A stretch of 64,000 nucleotides of DNA from Omphiscola glabra (GCA_964017045.1 OZ024810.1:2405365-2469364); one strand, 5' to 3'. Shown: positions 30,901 to 44,330, counted from the stretch's first letter. A program made the numbers and translations. Notes: generated from the sequence alone by a model not told the origin.

Positions 30901-32128
30901 TAGGAAATTAGTAGAACACAGTAAGGTTAAACCTGATAAAAGGAACGCAACAAAGCAACGAACGTGTCGGCAGGAAGCCTTCATCCGCGAACAAACAGAA
31001 AAACGAATAAAATGAAAATGTATCAAAAAATATAATATAGCACTTAGCTGAGATGTAGTATCCAAGAGGGCAGCAAAGGATTAGTGACAGAAAGTAAGTG
31101 GGAGAAAGGTTAAAAGAAAAGAGCAGAAGTAAGTCCACTGCGATAGGTCGTGACGTGGAGGGGCGGAGCTAGGTTCAAACAGTGAAATGAGACATGACAT
31201 TCATACCATGTGGGTACAAGGTGTCATAAGTCAAAATAAGCTTGTGCTCCAAATTCACCCGGCTGGGTGTGTTTGTGCTGGCCACAATCGCGCATATTGA
31301 AAATTCCGCCTTGCCCAGGTGGTCGGCACTATTGAAGTGTTTGGAGACAGGACACTGTTTATCTTGTGTAATATTACGGAGGTGTCCAGTACAACGGTCA
31401 GAGATTCGGCGTCCTGTCTCCCCAATGTTTGACATCTGGCAGCGGGTGCAAACAATAGCGTAGATAACATTGCGGCTAGTACAAAGGAAACCCCCGCGTA
31501 TCTGAAAACTGCCCTTAGGGAAATGTATGTTTTGAGTCTGGAAGACAAAAGGGCAAGTGTTGCATCGGCTGCGGCCACATGGCTTGGTCCCGAAGTGGGA
31601 GGGGGCAGCGTTGATACGACTGTGCACCAGGAGGTCTCTCAGATTTTTGTCCCGTCTAAAAACAATGAGAGGCGGGGAGGAGAAGATGTCTCGTGTCTCT
31701 GTGTCTGCGAGTAATATAGAACGGTTTTTAAGGAAAACACTTTTAGCTATAAGATTGTGTGGGTGATAAGTGATGATACGTTTGGTCCTGTCAACGTTGT
31801 CACTCAGACGAGGTCTGAAGGCATCAGCACGGGTAATCTTCTTAACCCTTTGAAGGGCTGATGAAAGTACTGTCTCCGGGTAAGACCTACATCGGAAATA
31901 GTCTATCATCTCAAGTGCCTTGTCCCAAAAGTCCTCCTCCGACTGACAAAGTCGACGTGTTTTCCTTTTATTCGTTTTTCTGTTTGTGCGCTGATAAAGG
32001 CTGTTCGTTGTTTTGTTGCGTGACTTTTATCAGGTTTAACCTTACTGTGTTCTACTAATTTCCTATTGTGCTAACGTGATTGCAGTCTCCCCCACTATTA
32101 ACCTTTTTTTTTTTTTTTTTTTTTTAGT
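30901..32128 (-). mobile_element. Truncated Penelope-like element with inverted terminal repeats and 13-bp target duplication
   Basis: The 13-bp GTGTATCAAACTA occurs at 30888-30900 and 32129-32141, bracketing a 1,228-bp insertion that ends in a poly(T) run (the 5' side of the coding strand). Arms of about 105-120 bp, 30901-31020 and 31960-32065, are inverted copies of each other, starting TAGGAAATTAGTAGAACACA. Between them, on the minus strand, lies the C-terminal GIY-YIG region of a Penelope-like polyprotein; the reverse transcriptase is absent. Inverted or tandem terminal repeats and 5' truncation are known features of this class. Confidence 0.85.
31175..31957 (-). pseudogene. Penelope-like element GIY-YIG endonuclease domain (RT lost)
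   Basis: The 244-codon frame (Met at 31909) is open further upstream on the minus strand to about 31957 (reading SEEDFWDKALE before MIDYF), where it runs into the inverted arm. Content in order: a connector typical of the end of PLE reverse transcriptases (RSYPETVLSSALQRV), RDKNLRDLLVHS, a cysteine cluster CGRSRCNTCPF, then the GIY-YIG core VIYAIVCTRCQMSNIGETGR and RISDRCTGHL. In the family the core reads YIGETGRR; here Tyr is Asn, which may weaken the nuclease. The frame is otherwise intact. In autonomous elements this nuclease nicks the target for reverse transcription. Confidence 0.85.
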
Positions 32129-32141
32129 GTATCAAACTAAA

Positions 32142-32620
32142 CGTTTGGGGGAAGTGGCTGCATAAATTCAGGCTTTGCCCTGCCCTAGGTGCAGCTGGTG
32201 CTTGCCACGGCCTTAGTTACAACCACACTGACATGAAGTTTGACTAAACAGACAATAGTCTTCACTAAGCCTAAACCCTGCCTAGGTGCAGCTTAGGCAT
32301 TACTTAGCACTGTTAAGCCCGCAATGAAACGGTCGGTGATACATTGATGTAGTGTTCTCTGTGATCAATATCACGTTTTCCCACCGAATTTACGTTGGTG
32401 TGATTCTGTAATCATCGATAGCTTTGGTTCTTTTTTTAAACCAGATTCTCTTTGGTATGATTAGGAAAACCAGTGATAACACTCGGTCTTTTTATCAAGG
32501 GGTCAAATCCTGAGAAAAAAGTGTGGGAACTAACTCAAGATCCAACCCCCCCCCCTCCATTTCCCCCCATAAGCGATATGTATTTATTTCTTAGCAAGAA
32601 AAAAAGCAAAACCAAAGTGC
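32142..32620. other. Non-coding spacer, nothing recognised
   Basis: Mixed sequence with a C run near 32548-32557. No frame of interest. Confidence 0.4.
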
Positions 32621-32623
32621 AAG

Positions 32624-34135
32624 AGCGCTGAACTGTAGCGTCCCTACAGGACTCAAGCCCTGAACTGTAGCGTTCCTACAGGACTCAAGCCCTGAACTGT
32701 AGCGTCCCTACATGACTCAAGCCCTGAACTGTAGCGTTCCTACAGGACTCAAGCCTTGAACTGCAGCGTCCCTACAGGACTCAAGCCCTGAACTGTAGCG
32801 TTCCTACAGGACTCAAGCCCTGAACTGTAGCATTCCTACAGGACTCAAGCCCTGAACTGCAGCGTCCCTACAGGACTCAAGCCCTGAACTGTAGCGTTCC
32901 TACAGGACTCAAGCCCTGAACTGTAGCGTTCCTACAGGACTCAAGCCCTGAACTGTAGCGTCCCTACAGGACTCAAGCCCTGAACTGTAGCGTCCCTACA
33001 GGACTCAAGCCCTGAACTGTAGCGTTCCTACAGGACTCAAGCCCTGAACTGCAGCGTCCCTACAGGACTCAAGCCCTGAACTGTAGCGTTCCTACAGGAC
33101 TCAAGCCCTGAACTGTAGCGTTCCTACAGGACTCAAGCCCTGAACTGTAGCGTTCCTACAGGACTCAAGCCCTGAACTGTAGCGTTCCTACAGAACTCAA
33201 GCCCTGAACTGTAGCGTTCCTACAGGACTCAAGCCCTGAACTGTAGCGTTCCTACAGGACTCAAGCCTTGAACTGCAGCGTCCCTACAGGACTCAAGCCC
33301 TGAACTGTAGCGTTCCTACAGGACTCAAGCCCTGAACTGTAGCATTCCTACAGGACTCAAGCCCTGAACTGCAGCGTCCCTACAGGACTCAAGCCCTGAA
33401 CTGTAGCGTTCCTACAGGACTCAAGCCCTGAACTGTAGCGTTCCTACAGGACTCAAGCCCTGAACTGTAGCGTCCCTACAGGACTCAAGCCCTGAACTGT
33501 AGCGTCCCTACAGGACTCAAGCCCTGAACTGTAGCGTTCCTACAGGACTCAAGCCCTGAACTGCAGCGTCCCTACAGGACTCAAGCCCTGAACTGTAGCG
33601 TTCCTACAGGACTCAAGCCCTGAACTGTAGCGTTCCTACAGGACTCAAGCCCTGAACTGTAGCGTTCCTACAGGACTCAAGCCCTGAACTGTAGCGTTCC
33701 TACAGAACTCAAGCCCTGAACTGTAGCGTTCCTACAGGACTCAAGCCCTGAACTGTAGCGTTCCTACAGGACTCAAGCCCTGAACTGTAGCGTTCCTACA
33801 GGACTCAAGCCCTGAACTGTAGCGTTCCTACAGGACTCAAGCCCTGAACTGTAGCGTTCCTACAGGACTCAAGCCCTGAACTGTAGCGTCCCTACAGGAC
33901 TCAAGCCCTGAACTGTAGCGTCCCTACAGGACTCAAGCCCTGAACTGTAGCGTTCCTACAGGACTCAAGCCCTGAACTGTAGCGTTCCTACAGGACTCAA
34001 GCCCTGAACTGTAGCGTTCCTACAGGACTCAAGCCCTGAACTGTAGCGTCCCTACAGGACTCAAGCCCTGAACTGTAGCGTCCCTACAGGACTCAAGCCC
34101 TGAACTGTAGCGTTCCTACAGGACTCAAGCCCTGA
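32624..34135 (+). repeat. 32-bp minisatellite (about 47 copies) with 512-bp higher-order repeat
   Basis: The unit is GCCCTGAACTGTAGCGTTCC plus TACAGGACTCAA. Variant copies (CTGCAGCGTCCC, GTAGCATTCC, TACAGAACTC, GCCTTGAAC) recur in the same order at an offset of exactly 512 bp (16 units): GTAGCATTCC at about 32831 and 33343, and CAGAACTC at 33191 and 33703. Confidence 0.97.
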
Positions 34136-34374
34136 TTTTTATCACATAATTCAATTGTTATGCTTTTTTAGCGTTTTATTGGTGAAATCTTTAGTTTTTT
34201 TCTAAAAGACAGTGGCGTAGGAAGGGTATGCGTTAGGGGTGATCTGTTCGGGCAGCACTTTTTTCTTTATTTTTAGGACCGGCATTTTCGGCCCACTGAG
34301 AAGGAGAGTTTGAGCACTGACATTAGCCATCAGTTTGTCTGACACCGGTAAAAAAAATAAGCATAAGATAAGAA

Positions 34375-34590
34375 AATAGGCAAACGGTAAGAAATAAGCA
34401 TACGGTAAGAAATAAGCATACGGTAAGAAATAAGCATACGGTAAGAAATAAGCATACGGTAAGAAACAGGCAGACAATAAGAATTAGGCTAACGGTAAGA
34501 AATAGGCATTCAGTAAGAAATATACATACGGTAAGAAATAGGCATATGACATTTGGTAAGAAATAGGCATACGGTAAGAAACAGTCCTAT
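34375..34590 (+). repeat. 18-bp tandem repeat (about 10 copies)
   Basis: The unit ACGGTAAGAAATAAGCAT has variants (ATAGGCAT, ACAGGCAG). Confidence 0.9.
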
Positions 34591-34599
34591 GAAAACATT

Positions 34600-35015
34600 C
34601 TTATCTCCCGATCATATCATTAAATGTTCATCGGCCTTCACCGGTGACTATCTCCTATAATCCATGAGTTTTGTTTCTTCCCTCCATTATTGACACGACC
34701 AAAAGGCTCGTATATACAGCTGGAAAGCTTGCATCAATATCCTCAATCCATTAACGTCACAAATTCAGATCAAGCGGAGCCTCGTCAGCTTTCTTTTCTT
34801 AGTTGTGCGCCATTATATTGCAATTATCTCTTGTAATCCCTAGCCCTCGCCCCCCACCCCGTTTTTGCCCACCCTCTTATTATCACGATTTGCGTTTTCT
34901 TTAGCGTAGAATTCGATATTTTACCGCGTGCACAGGTAGTGATTGGTGGTCTAAATATAGACCTCATTACGTTTCTTATCGATTGTTATTGCCTTGTAGG
35001 TTCCATAGTGTCAAA
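34600..35015. other. Unique-looking spacer, no gene seen
   Basis: Contains a C-rich patch (34845-34870). No recognisable frames. Confidence 0.4.
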
Positions 35016-35017
35016 TT

Positions 35018-38000
35018 CTGACGTACATATTGATATGGAGAGAGATTGACGTACATATTGATATGGACATGGACAAAGTTGACGTACATATTGATATGGA
35101 AAGAGATTGACGTACATATTGATATGGACAGAGATTGACGTACATATTGATATGGACAGAGGTTGACGTACATATTGATATGGACAGAGATTGACGTACA
35201 TATTGATATGGACAGAGATTGACGTACATATTGATATGGACAGAGGTTGACGTACATATTGATATGAACAGAGATTGACGTACATATTGATATGGACAGA
35301 GATTGACGTACATATTGATATGGACAGAGATTGACGTACATATTGATATGGACAGAGATTGACGTACATATTGATATGGACAGAGGTTGACGTACATATT
35401 GATATGGACAGAGGTTGACGTACATATTGATATGGACAGAGATTGACGTACATGTTGATATGGACAGAGATTGACGTACATATTGATATGGGCAGAGATT
35501 CACGTACATATTGATATGGACAGAGATTGACGTACATATTGATATGGACAGAGATTGATGTACATATTGATATGGACAGAGGTTGACGTACATATTGATA
35601 TGGACAGAGATTGATGTACATATTGATATGGACAGAGATTGACGTACATGTTGATATGGACAGAGATTGACGTACATATTGATATGGGCAGAGATTCACG
35701 TACATATTGATATGGACAGAGATTGACGTACATATTGATATGGACAGAGATTGACGTACATATTGATATGGACAGAGATTGACGTACATATTGATATGGA
35801 CAGAGATTGATGTACATATTGATAAGGGCAGAGATTGAAGTACATATTGATATGGACAGATATTGACGTACATATTGATATGGACTGAGATTGACGTACA
35901 TATTGATATAGACAGAGATTGATGTACATATTGATATGGGCAGAGATTGACGTACATATTGATATGGACAGAGATTGACGTACATATTGATATGGACAGA
36001 GGTTGACGTACATATTGATATGGACAGAGGTTGACGTACATATTGATATGGACAGAGATTGACGTACATATTGATATGGACATTGGCAGAGATTGACGTA
36101 CATATTGATATGGACATTGGCAGAGATTGACGTACATATTGATATGGACATTGGCAGAGATTGACGTACATATTGATATGGACAGAGATTGACGTACATA
36201 TTGATATGGACAGAGATTGACGTACATATTGATATGGACATGGACAAAGTTGACGTACATATTGATATGGACAGAGATTGATGTACATATTGATATGGAC
36301 AGAGATTGACGTACATATTGATATGGACAGAGATTGACGTACATATTGATATGGACAGAGGTTGACGTACATATTGATATGGACAGACGTTGACGTACAT
36401 ATTGATATGGACAGAGATTGACGTACATATTGATATGGACATTGGCAGAGATTGACGTACATATTGATATGGACAGAGATTGACGTACATATTGATATGG
36501 ACAGAGGTAGACGTACATATTGATATGGACAGAGGTTGACGTACATATTGATATGGACAGAGATTGACGTACATATTGATATGGACAGAGATTGACGTAC
36601 ATATTGATATGGACAGAGATTGACGTACATATTGATATGGACAGAGATTGACGTACATATTGATATGGACAGAGATTGACGTACATATTGATATGGACAG
36701 AGATTGATGTACATATTGATAAGGGCAGAGATTGACGTACATATTGATATGGAAAGAGATTGACGTACATATTGATATGGACAGAGATTGACGTACATAT
36801 TGATATGGACATGGACAAAGTTGACGTACATATTGATATGGAAAGAGATTGACGTACATATTGATATGGACAGAGATTGACGTACATATTGATATGGACA
36901 GAGATTGACGTACATATTGATATGGACAGAGATTGACGTACATATTGATATGGACAGAGGTTGACGTACATATTGATATGGACAGAGGTTGACGTACATA
37001 TTGATATGGACAGAGATTGACGTACATGTTGATATGGACAGAGATTGACGTACATATTGATATGGGCAGAGATTCACGTACATATTGATATGGACAGAGA
37101 TTGACGTACATATTGATATGGACAGAGATTGATGTACATATTGATATGGACAGAGATTCACGTACATATTGATATGGACAGAGATTGACGTACATATTGA
37201 TATGGACAGAGATTGACGTACATATTGATATGGACAGAGATTGACGTACATATTGATATGGACAGAGATTGACGTACATATTGATATGGGCAGAGATTGA
37301 CGTACATATTGATATGGACAGAGATTGACGTACATATTGATATGGGCAGAGATTCACGTACATATTGATATGGACAGAGATTGACGTACATATTGATATG
37401 GACAGAGATTGACGTACATATTGATATGGACAGAGATTGACGTACATATTGATATGGACAGAGATTGATGTACATATTGATAAGGGCAGAGATTGAAGTA
37501 CATATTGATATGGACAGAGATTGACGTACATATTGATATGGACAGAGATTGACGTACATATTGATATAGACAGAGATTGATGTACATATTGATATGGGCA
37601 GAGATTGACGTACATATTGATATGGACAGAGATTGACGTACATATTGATATGGACAGAGGTTGACGTACATATTGATATGGACAGAGGTTGACGTACATA
37701 TTGATATGGACAGAGATTGACGTACATATTGATATGGACAGAGGTTGACGTACATATTGATATGGACAGAGATTGACGTACATATTGGTATGGACATTGG
37801 CAGAGATTGACGTACATATTGATATGGACAGAGATTGACGTACATATTGATATGGACAGAGATTGACGTACATATTGATATGGACATGGACAAAGTTGAC
37901 GTACATATTGATATGGACAGAGATTGACGTACATATTGATATGGACAGAGGTTGACGTACATATTGATATGGACAGACGTTGACGTACATATTGATATGG

Positions 38001-38993
38001 ACAGAGATTGACGTACATATTGATATGGACATTGGCAGAGATTGACGTACATATTGATATGGACAGAGATTGACGTACATATTGATATGGACAGAGGTAG
38101 ACGTACATATTGATATGGACAAAGGTTGACGTACATATTGATATGGACAGAGATTGACGTACATATTGATATGGACAGAGATTGACGTACATATTGATAT
38201 GGACAGAGATTGACGTACATATTGATATGGACAGAGATTGACGTACATATTGATATGGACAGAGATTGATGTACATATTGATAAGGGCAGAGATTGACGT
38301 ACATATTGATATGGACAGAGATTGACGTACATATTGATATGGACAGAGATTGACGTACATATTGATATGGACAGAGATTGATGTACATATTGATATGGAC
38401 ATTGGCAGAGATTGACGTACATATTGATATGGACAAGAATTGACGTACATATTGATATGGACATTGGCAGAGATTGACGTACATATTGATATGGACAAGA
38501 ATTGACGTACATATTGATATGGACATTGGCAGAGATTGACGTACATATTGATATGGACATGGACAAAGTTGACGTACATATTGATATGGACAGAGATTGA
38601 CGTACATATTGATATGGACAGAGGTTGACGTACATATTGATATGGGCAGAGATTCACGTACATATTGATATGGACAGAGATTGACGTACATATTAATATG
38701 GACAGAGATTGACGTACATATTGATATGGACAGAGATTGACGTACATATTGATATGGACAGAGATTGATGTACATATTGATAAGGGCAGAGATTGAAGTA
38801 CATATTGATATGGACAGAGATTGACGTACATATTGATATGGACAGAGATTGACGTACATATTGATATGGACATGGACAAAGTTGACGTACATATTGATAT
38901 GGACAGAGATTGACGTACAAATTGATATGGGCGGAGATTGACGTACATATTGATATGGGCAGAGCTTCACGTACATATTGATATGGCGAGGCA
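35018..38993 (+). repeat. 4-kb satellite-like array, 28-bp unit (about 140 copies)
   Basis: The unit is TTGACGTACATATTGATATG plus GACAGAGA. Variants carry GACATTGGCAGAG or GACATGGACAAAG insertions, or GATAAGGGCAGAG. The core CATATTGATATG is a near-perfect palindrome. Because 28 is not a multiple of 3 and the unit has no stop on the minus strand, all three minus frames stay open, giving overlapping frames of up to 979 codons with a 28-residue period; these are artefacts. Long-range duplication is visible: the variant GATAAGGGCAGAGATTGAAG at 35821 and 37479, and GATATAGACAGAG at 35905 and 37563, both 1,658 bp apart. Confidence 0.98.
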
Positions 38994-39330
38994 TCAACAA
39001 ATCTAAGGGGTTCTCTAAGAAATCGTGAAGCCTTTATCTCCACAACCACAATGCGCACGTATTGCGTTTAGAATGAATATGTAAACATGGCGGTTGTCCT
39101 ATACACAATAGTGGCATGTTTGACTGACCGTCTCGCTGCAGTCCTTGTACGAACTGGTCATTACTGCAGGCTATATATATAACTTTATGCAGACATGCTG
39201 TAGGTAGCGAGTCGGACTCACGGACCGGTCGTTTCCGCCTCTACTAGGCTCATATGCTGAAACAAATGATTTTGTCGATGTCTGATACTCTGGTCGTAGT
39301 GGGGTTGATGAGAAAAAGAGAGGACTTTTA
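38994..39330. other. Unique spacer, no gene recognised
   Basis: Mixed composition without a frame of interest. Confidence 0.4.
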
Positions 39331-39337
39331 AAGAAGA

Positions 39338-39490
39338 CCAGGCCGTTTACGCACTTCTTGTTAGGTAAACAAAAGCAAGGATTGTGTCACGTGGCCATTT
39401 TACGCACTTCTTGTTAGCTAAACAAAAGCAAGTATTGGGTCACGTGGCCATTTTACGCACTTCTTGTAAGGTAAACAAGAGCAAAGATGG
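39338..39490 (+). repeat. About 50-bp tandem repeat (3 copies)
   Basis: Repeated TTACGCACTTCTTGTTAGGT and AAACAAAAGCAAG with GTCACGTGGCCATTT. Confidence 0.85.
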
Positions 39491-39699
39491 AGTCCCTTTG
39501 CCAGACTTTACTTTTACGATTTTGGCCCGTACAATGTATGATTTCTTTTACGATTGTACGCCGAGACCCGCCGGAACTACGATTTTAAGAGACCGGATTG
39601 AAAACATATACATTCCGGTAGTTTTTTTACGAGTAAAAAAATATTAATTAAAAAGTACATCTTTGCTTGGTAATTTTAACTTGCATTTGCAATCTACAT

Positions 39700-40450
39700 C
39701 CCTCGCTATAACATGCCCCGCTATAATATGAACCGCTATAACATGCCCCGCTATAATATGAACCGCTATAACATGCCCTATATAACATGCCCGCTATAAC
39801 ATGCCCCGCTATAATATGAACCGCTATAACGTGCCCCGCTATAACATGCCCGCTATAACATTCCCGCTATAACATGCCCCGCTATAACGTGCCCCGCTAT
39901 AACATGCACCGCTATAACATGCCCCGTTATAACATGCCCGCTATAACATGCACCGCTATAACGTGCCCCGCTATAACGTTCCCCGCTATAACGCGCTCCG
40001 CTATAACGTGTCCCGCTATAACATGGCCGCTATATCATGCCTCGCTATAACGTGCCCCGATAAAACGTGCCCCTCTATAACATGTCCCGCTATAACATGC
40101 CCCCACTATAACATGCCTCGCTATAACATGCCCCGCTATAACATGCCCCGCTATAACGTGCCCCTCTATAACGTGCCCCGCTATAATGTGCCCCTCTATA
40201 ACATGCCCCGCTATAACGTGCCCTCCTATAACGTGCCCCTCTATAATGCGCCCCGCTGTAATGTGCCCCTCTATAACATGCCCCTCTATAACATGCCCCG
40301 CTATAACGTGCCTTCCTATAACGTACCCCGGTATAACGTTCCCGCTATAACATGCCGGCTATAAGGTGCTCCGCTATAACATGCCCCGCGATAACGTTAT
40401 CCGCTATAACTAGCCCCGCTATAACATGCCCCGCTTTAACGTGGCCCGCT
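39700..40450 (+). repeat. 15-bp minisatellite (about 49 copies)
   Basis: The unit CCCCGCTATAACATG is degenerate, with ATG/GTG alternation and single-base deletions. Confidence 0.95.
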
Positions 40451-40617
40451 AAAAAGCCAATTCGAATGTAACGCTGTCGTAGCATGGCTCCCTAGATGTC
40501 GTCTATTCATTTGCCCATGATCTAAAACTACGCGAGAACGTGACCCCACTATTAAGTATTACCGTGATCTGATTTTATGGAGCCCAATGATCAGGTTCTA
40601 GCGGTTTTCTAAGGTAT

Positions 40618-40858
40618 AAAGCTCGACATACAAACATATACAGCTCGACATACAAACATACACAGCTCGACATACAAACATATACAGCTCGACATACAAA
40701 CATACACAGCTCGACATACAAACATACACAGCTCGACATACAAACATACACAGCTCGACATACAAACATATAAAGCTCGACATACAAACATACACAGCTC
40801 GACATACAAACATATAAAGCTCGACATACAAACATATACAGCTCGACATACAAACATC
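40618..40858 (+). repeat. 22-bp minisatellite (about 11 copies)
   Basis: The unit is AGCTCGACATACAAACATAT, with AC or AA completing the period. Minus-strand frames here (MSSCVCLYVEL...) are repeat artefacts. Confidence 0.95.
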
Positions 40859-40869
40859 GCCTGTGTTGA

Positions 40870-42080
40870 ATATGAGGTTGAAATCAAATCGTTTTTATAT
40901 TGTTTCTATTTAAAGACTTAATAGGACAAAATCCAGTTCTTCTTTCACACTGTTAATTCCACTTGTTATCTGGCACAGCTGGCTCCGGTGTCACTTTGAA
41001 TGTGTCTGTCTAAATCTGGATATAGCATGCACTGGCTGACGGACGGGGGGTGGGGGGGGGAGTATGAAAGCGTTGGTCTAAATGAGCAAAGATCGATGAG
41101 ATGTAAAGAGATATTAAGTGTGTAAGTGTGAGTGTGAGTGCGAGAGTAAGTGTGAGTGTAACTGCAGTAATGACACACAGTTAAAGAGATAATAAGTGTG
41201 TCAGTGTGTGAGTGTAATTGCAATAATGACACACACCGTGCTCCAACACTGTGACGTCAATGAATCAGAGAACGCCTCAAACGGTGTTGAGACGACAATG
41301 ATCGAACGCCGCAGTGATCTGTTTGGTTTAATGCTTGGTAAACATCTTAGAACTGTTGCGCTCTAATCGTATAGTGCCGCTTTTTTATTTATTTGAGTCT
41401 ATTTTTTAAAAGTGGGGTTGTGGGGGTGGAGTTGGAGTGGAGGTAGTCTCAGAAATAAAAATAAATCAAATGTCCATCTTTATTTATGTAATAGCCCCCT
41501 GTCTTATTAAACCCGTCCTGTATTTTTGTCTCATTTATTCTAGTGAGGAAGTCTTCATGATAGTCTCCATCTGTTTTACAAAAATAGAGCACACTTTGTG
41601 TACATTTGACTTGCACTCACGTCCTTTCCGTTACAGCTTTGTTTTTGTTAAGGATTTGTGTTATACATATTGATGTACATTTAATGTATATTTAAATGAG
41701 TTTTTTGGGGTGATGTTTGTTGTTGTACCGATAAAGGCATTAGCAGACACGTTTCCCTTTGTATTCCGTGCAACCATTATTCAAGCTGAACCTATAGTGT
41801 TGTTTTTAAACAAATAGTTTGTGTTTGTTAATCTGCTTCAAAGGGGTGGGATGGCATATCTTTGAGTTGAATTATGACACAAGGAGTTGGGTTTATGGGT
41901 GTAACGTGAAACATAAGCTCGTTCTTGACGTCACATTCACCAACTGGCAGGTCCGAGTACGCTGTCAGGGGAACAGCCAAGGGGACGCAACCCCATTGTA
42001 CATTTAGGGATTGTCCTATTCAAATGGCCTCCAATGCCCCCCCCTTTTTTTTTTCCAATTTAAAAATAAAATAAATGACG
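40870..42080. other. Spacer with GTGTGAGTG low complexity, no gene recognised
   Basis: A GT/GA-rich stretch at 41115-41220 and a G run at 41045-41060. The remainder is unique-looking and AT-rich. Confidence 0.4.
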
Positions 42081-42084
42081 ACCT

Positions 42085-42532
42085 CAAGTTAAAGAGACCG
42101 CATTACGACAACGGTATGGGCGTCATGTAGTGAGCGCATGGCGACAACGGTATGGGCGTCATGTAGGACCGCATAACGACAACGGTATGGGCGTCACGTA
42201 GTGAGCGCATGGCGACAACGGTATGGGCGTCATGTAGGACCGCATAACGACAACGGTATGGGCGTCATGTAGGACCGCATAACGACAACGGTATGGGCGT
42301 CATGTAGGACCGCATTACGACAACGGTATGGGCGTCATGTAGGACCGCATAACGACAACGGTATGGGCGTCACGTAGTGAGCGCATGGCGACAACGGTAT
42401 GGGCGTCATGTAGGACCGCATAACGACAACGGTATGGACGTCAAGTAGGACCGCATTACGACAACGGTATGGGCGTAAGTAGGACCGCATTACGAAAACG
42501 GTATGGGCGTCATGTAGGACCGCATTACGACA
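42085..42532 (+). repeat. 35-36 bp minisatellite (about 12 copies)
   Basis: The unit is CGCATAACGACAACGGTATG plus GGCGTCATGTAGGAC; an alternate form has GCGCATGGCGAC and GTAGTGAG. Confidence 0.95.
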
Positions 42533-42554
42533 ATGAAACAATATATGTTCAGCT

Positions 42555-44330
42555 TTGCTGATGATGGCGGTCTCTATCTTACAACATTGGCTGATGATGG
42601 CGGTGTCTATCTTACAACATTGGCTGATGATGGTGGTGTCTATCTTACAACATTAGCTGATGATGGCGGTGTCTATCTTACAACCTTGGCTGATGATGGC
42701 GGTGTCTATCTTACAACATTGGCTGATGATGGCAGTGTCTATCTTACAACATTGGCTGATCATGGCTGTGTCTATCTTACAACATTGGCTGATGATGGCG
42801 GTGTCTATCTTACAACATTGGCTGATGATGGCGGTGTCTATCTTACAACATTGGCTGATGATGGCGGTGTCTATCTTACAACATTGGCTGATGATGGCGG
42901 TGTCTATCTTACAACATTGGCTGATGATGGCGGTGTCTATCTTACAACATTGGCTGATGATGGCGGTGTCTATCTTACAACATTGGCTGATGATGGCGGT
43001 GTCTATCTTACAACATTGGCTGATGATGGCGGTGTCTATCTTACAACATTGGCTGATGATGGCGGTGTCTATCTTACAACATTGGCTGATGATGGCGGTG
43101 TCTATCTTACAACATTGGCTGATGATGGCGGTGTCTATCTTACAACATTGGCTGATGATGGCGGTGTCTATCTTACAACATTGGCTGATGATGGTGGTGT
43201 CTATCTTACAACATTGGCTGATGATGGCGGTGTCTATCTTACAACATTGGCTGATCATGGCGGTGTCTATCTTACAACATTGGCTGATCATGGCGGTGTC
43301 TATCTTACAACATTGGCTGATCATGGCGGTGTCTATCTTACAACATTGGCTGATGATGGCGGTGTCTATCTTACAACATTGGCTGATGATGGCGGTGTCT
43401 ATCTTACAACATTGGCTGATCATGGCGGTGTCTATCTTACAACATTGGCTGATCATGGCGGTGTCTATCTTACAACATTGGCTGATGATGGCGGTGTCTA
43501 TCTTACAACATTGGCTGATCATGGCGGTGTCTATCTTACAACATTGGCTGATGATGGCGGTGTCTATCTTACAACATTGGCTGATGATGGCGGTGTCTAT
43601 CTTACAACATTGGCTGATCATGGCGGTGTCTATCTTACAACATTGGCTGATCATGGCGGTGTCTATCTTACAACATTGGCTGATGATGGCGGTGTCTATC
43701 TTACAACCTTGGCTGATGATGGCGGTGTCTATCTTACAACATTGGCTGATGATGGCGGTGTCTATCTTACAACATTGGCTGATGATGGCGGTGTCTATCT
43801 TACAACATTGGCTGATCATGGCGGTGTCTATCTTACAACATTGGCTGATCATGGCGGTGTCTATCTTACAACATTGGCTGATGATGGCGGTGTCTATCTT
43901 ACAACATTGGCTGATGATGGCGGTGTCTATCTTACAACATTGGCTGATCATGGCGGTGTCTATCTTACAACATTGGCTGATCATGGCGGTGTCTATCTTA
44001 CAACATTGGCTGATCATGGCGGTGTCTATCTTACAACATTGGCTGATCATGGCGGTGTCTATCTTACAACCTTGGCTGATGATGGCGGTGTCTATCTTAC
44101 AACATTGGCTGATGATGGCGGTCTCTATCTTACAACATTGGCTGATGATGGCGGTGTCTATCTTACAACATTGGCTGATGATGGCGGTGTCTATCTTACA
44201 ACATTGGCTGATGATGGCGGTGTCTATCTTACAACATTGGCTGATGATGGCGGTGTCTATCTTACAACATTGGCTGATGATGGCGGTGTCTATCTAACAA
44301 CATTGGCTGACAATGGTGGTGTCTATCATT
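42555..44330 (+). repeat. 33-bp minisatellite (about 53 copies) open in several frames
   Basis: The unit is GCTGATGATGGCGGTGTCTA plus TCTTACAACATTG. The main variant is GATGAT versus GATCAT. One plus-strand frame runs from an ATG outside the array (42533) through every copy to a TAA at 44372, giving 613 codons of an 11-residue repeat (LADDGGVYLTT). A second plus frame and a minus frame are also open throughout, which argues against selection for coding. I treat it as non-coding DNA, with a small chance of a repetitive protein. Confidence 0.93.

Noticed and set aside
31242..31766. Plus-strand and alternative minus frames of 63-107 codons
   Set aside because: Shadows of the Penelope-like GIY-YIG frame.
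34976..39000. Minus-strand open frames of 548-979 codons (repeating MYVNLCPYQYVRQ...)
   Set aside because: They overlap in all three minus frames of a 28-bp array with no stop in the unit; this is expected from repeat arithmetic, and there is no unique flanking coding sequence.
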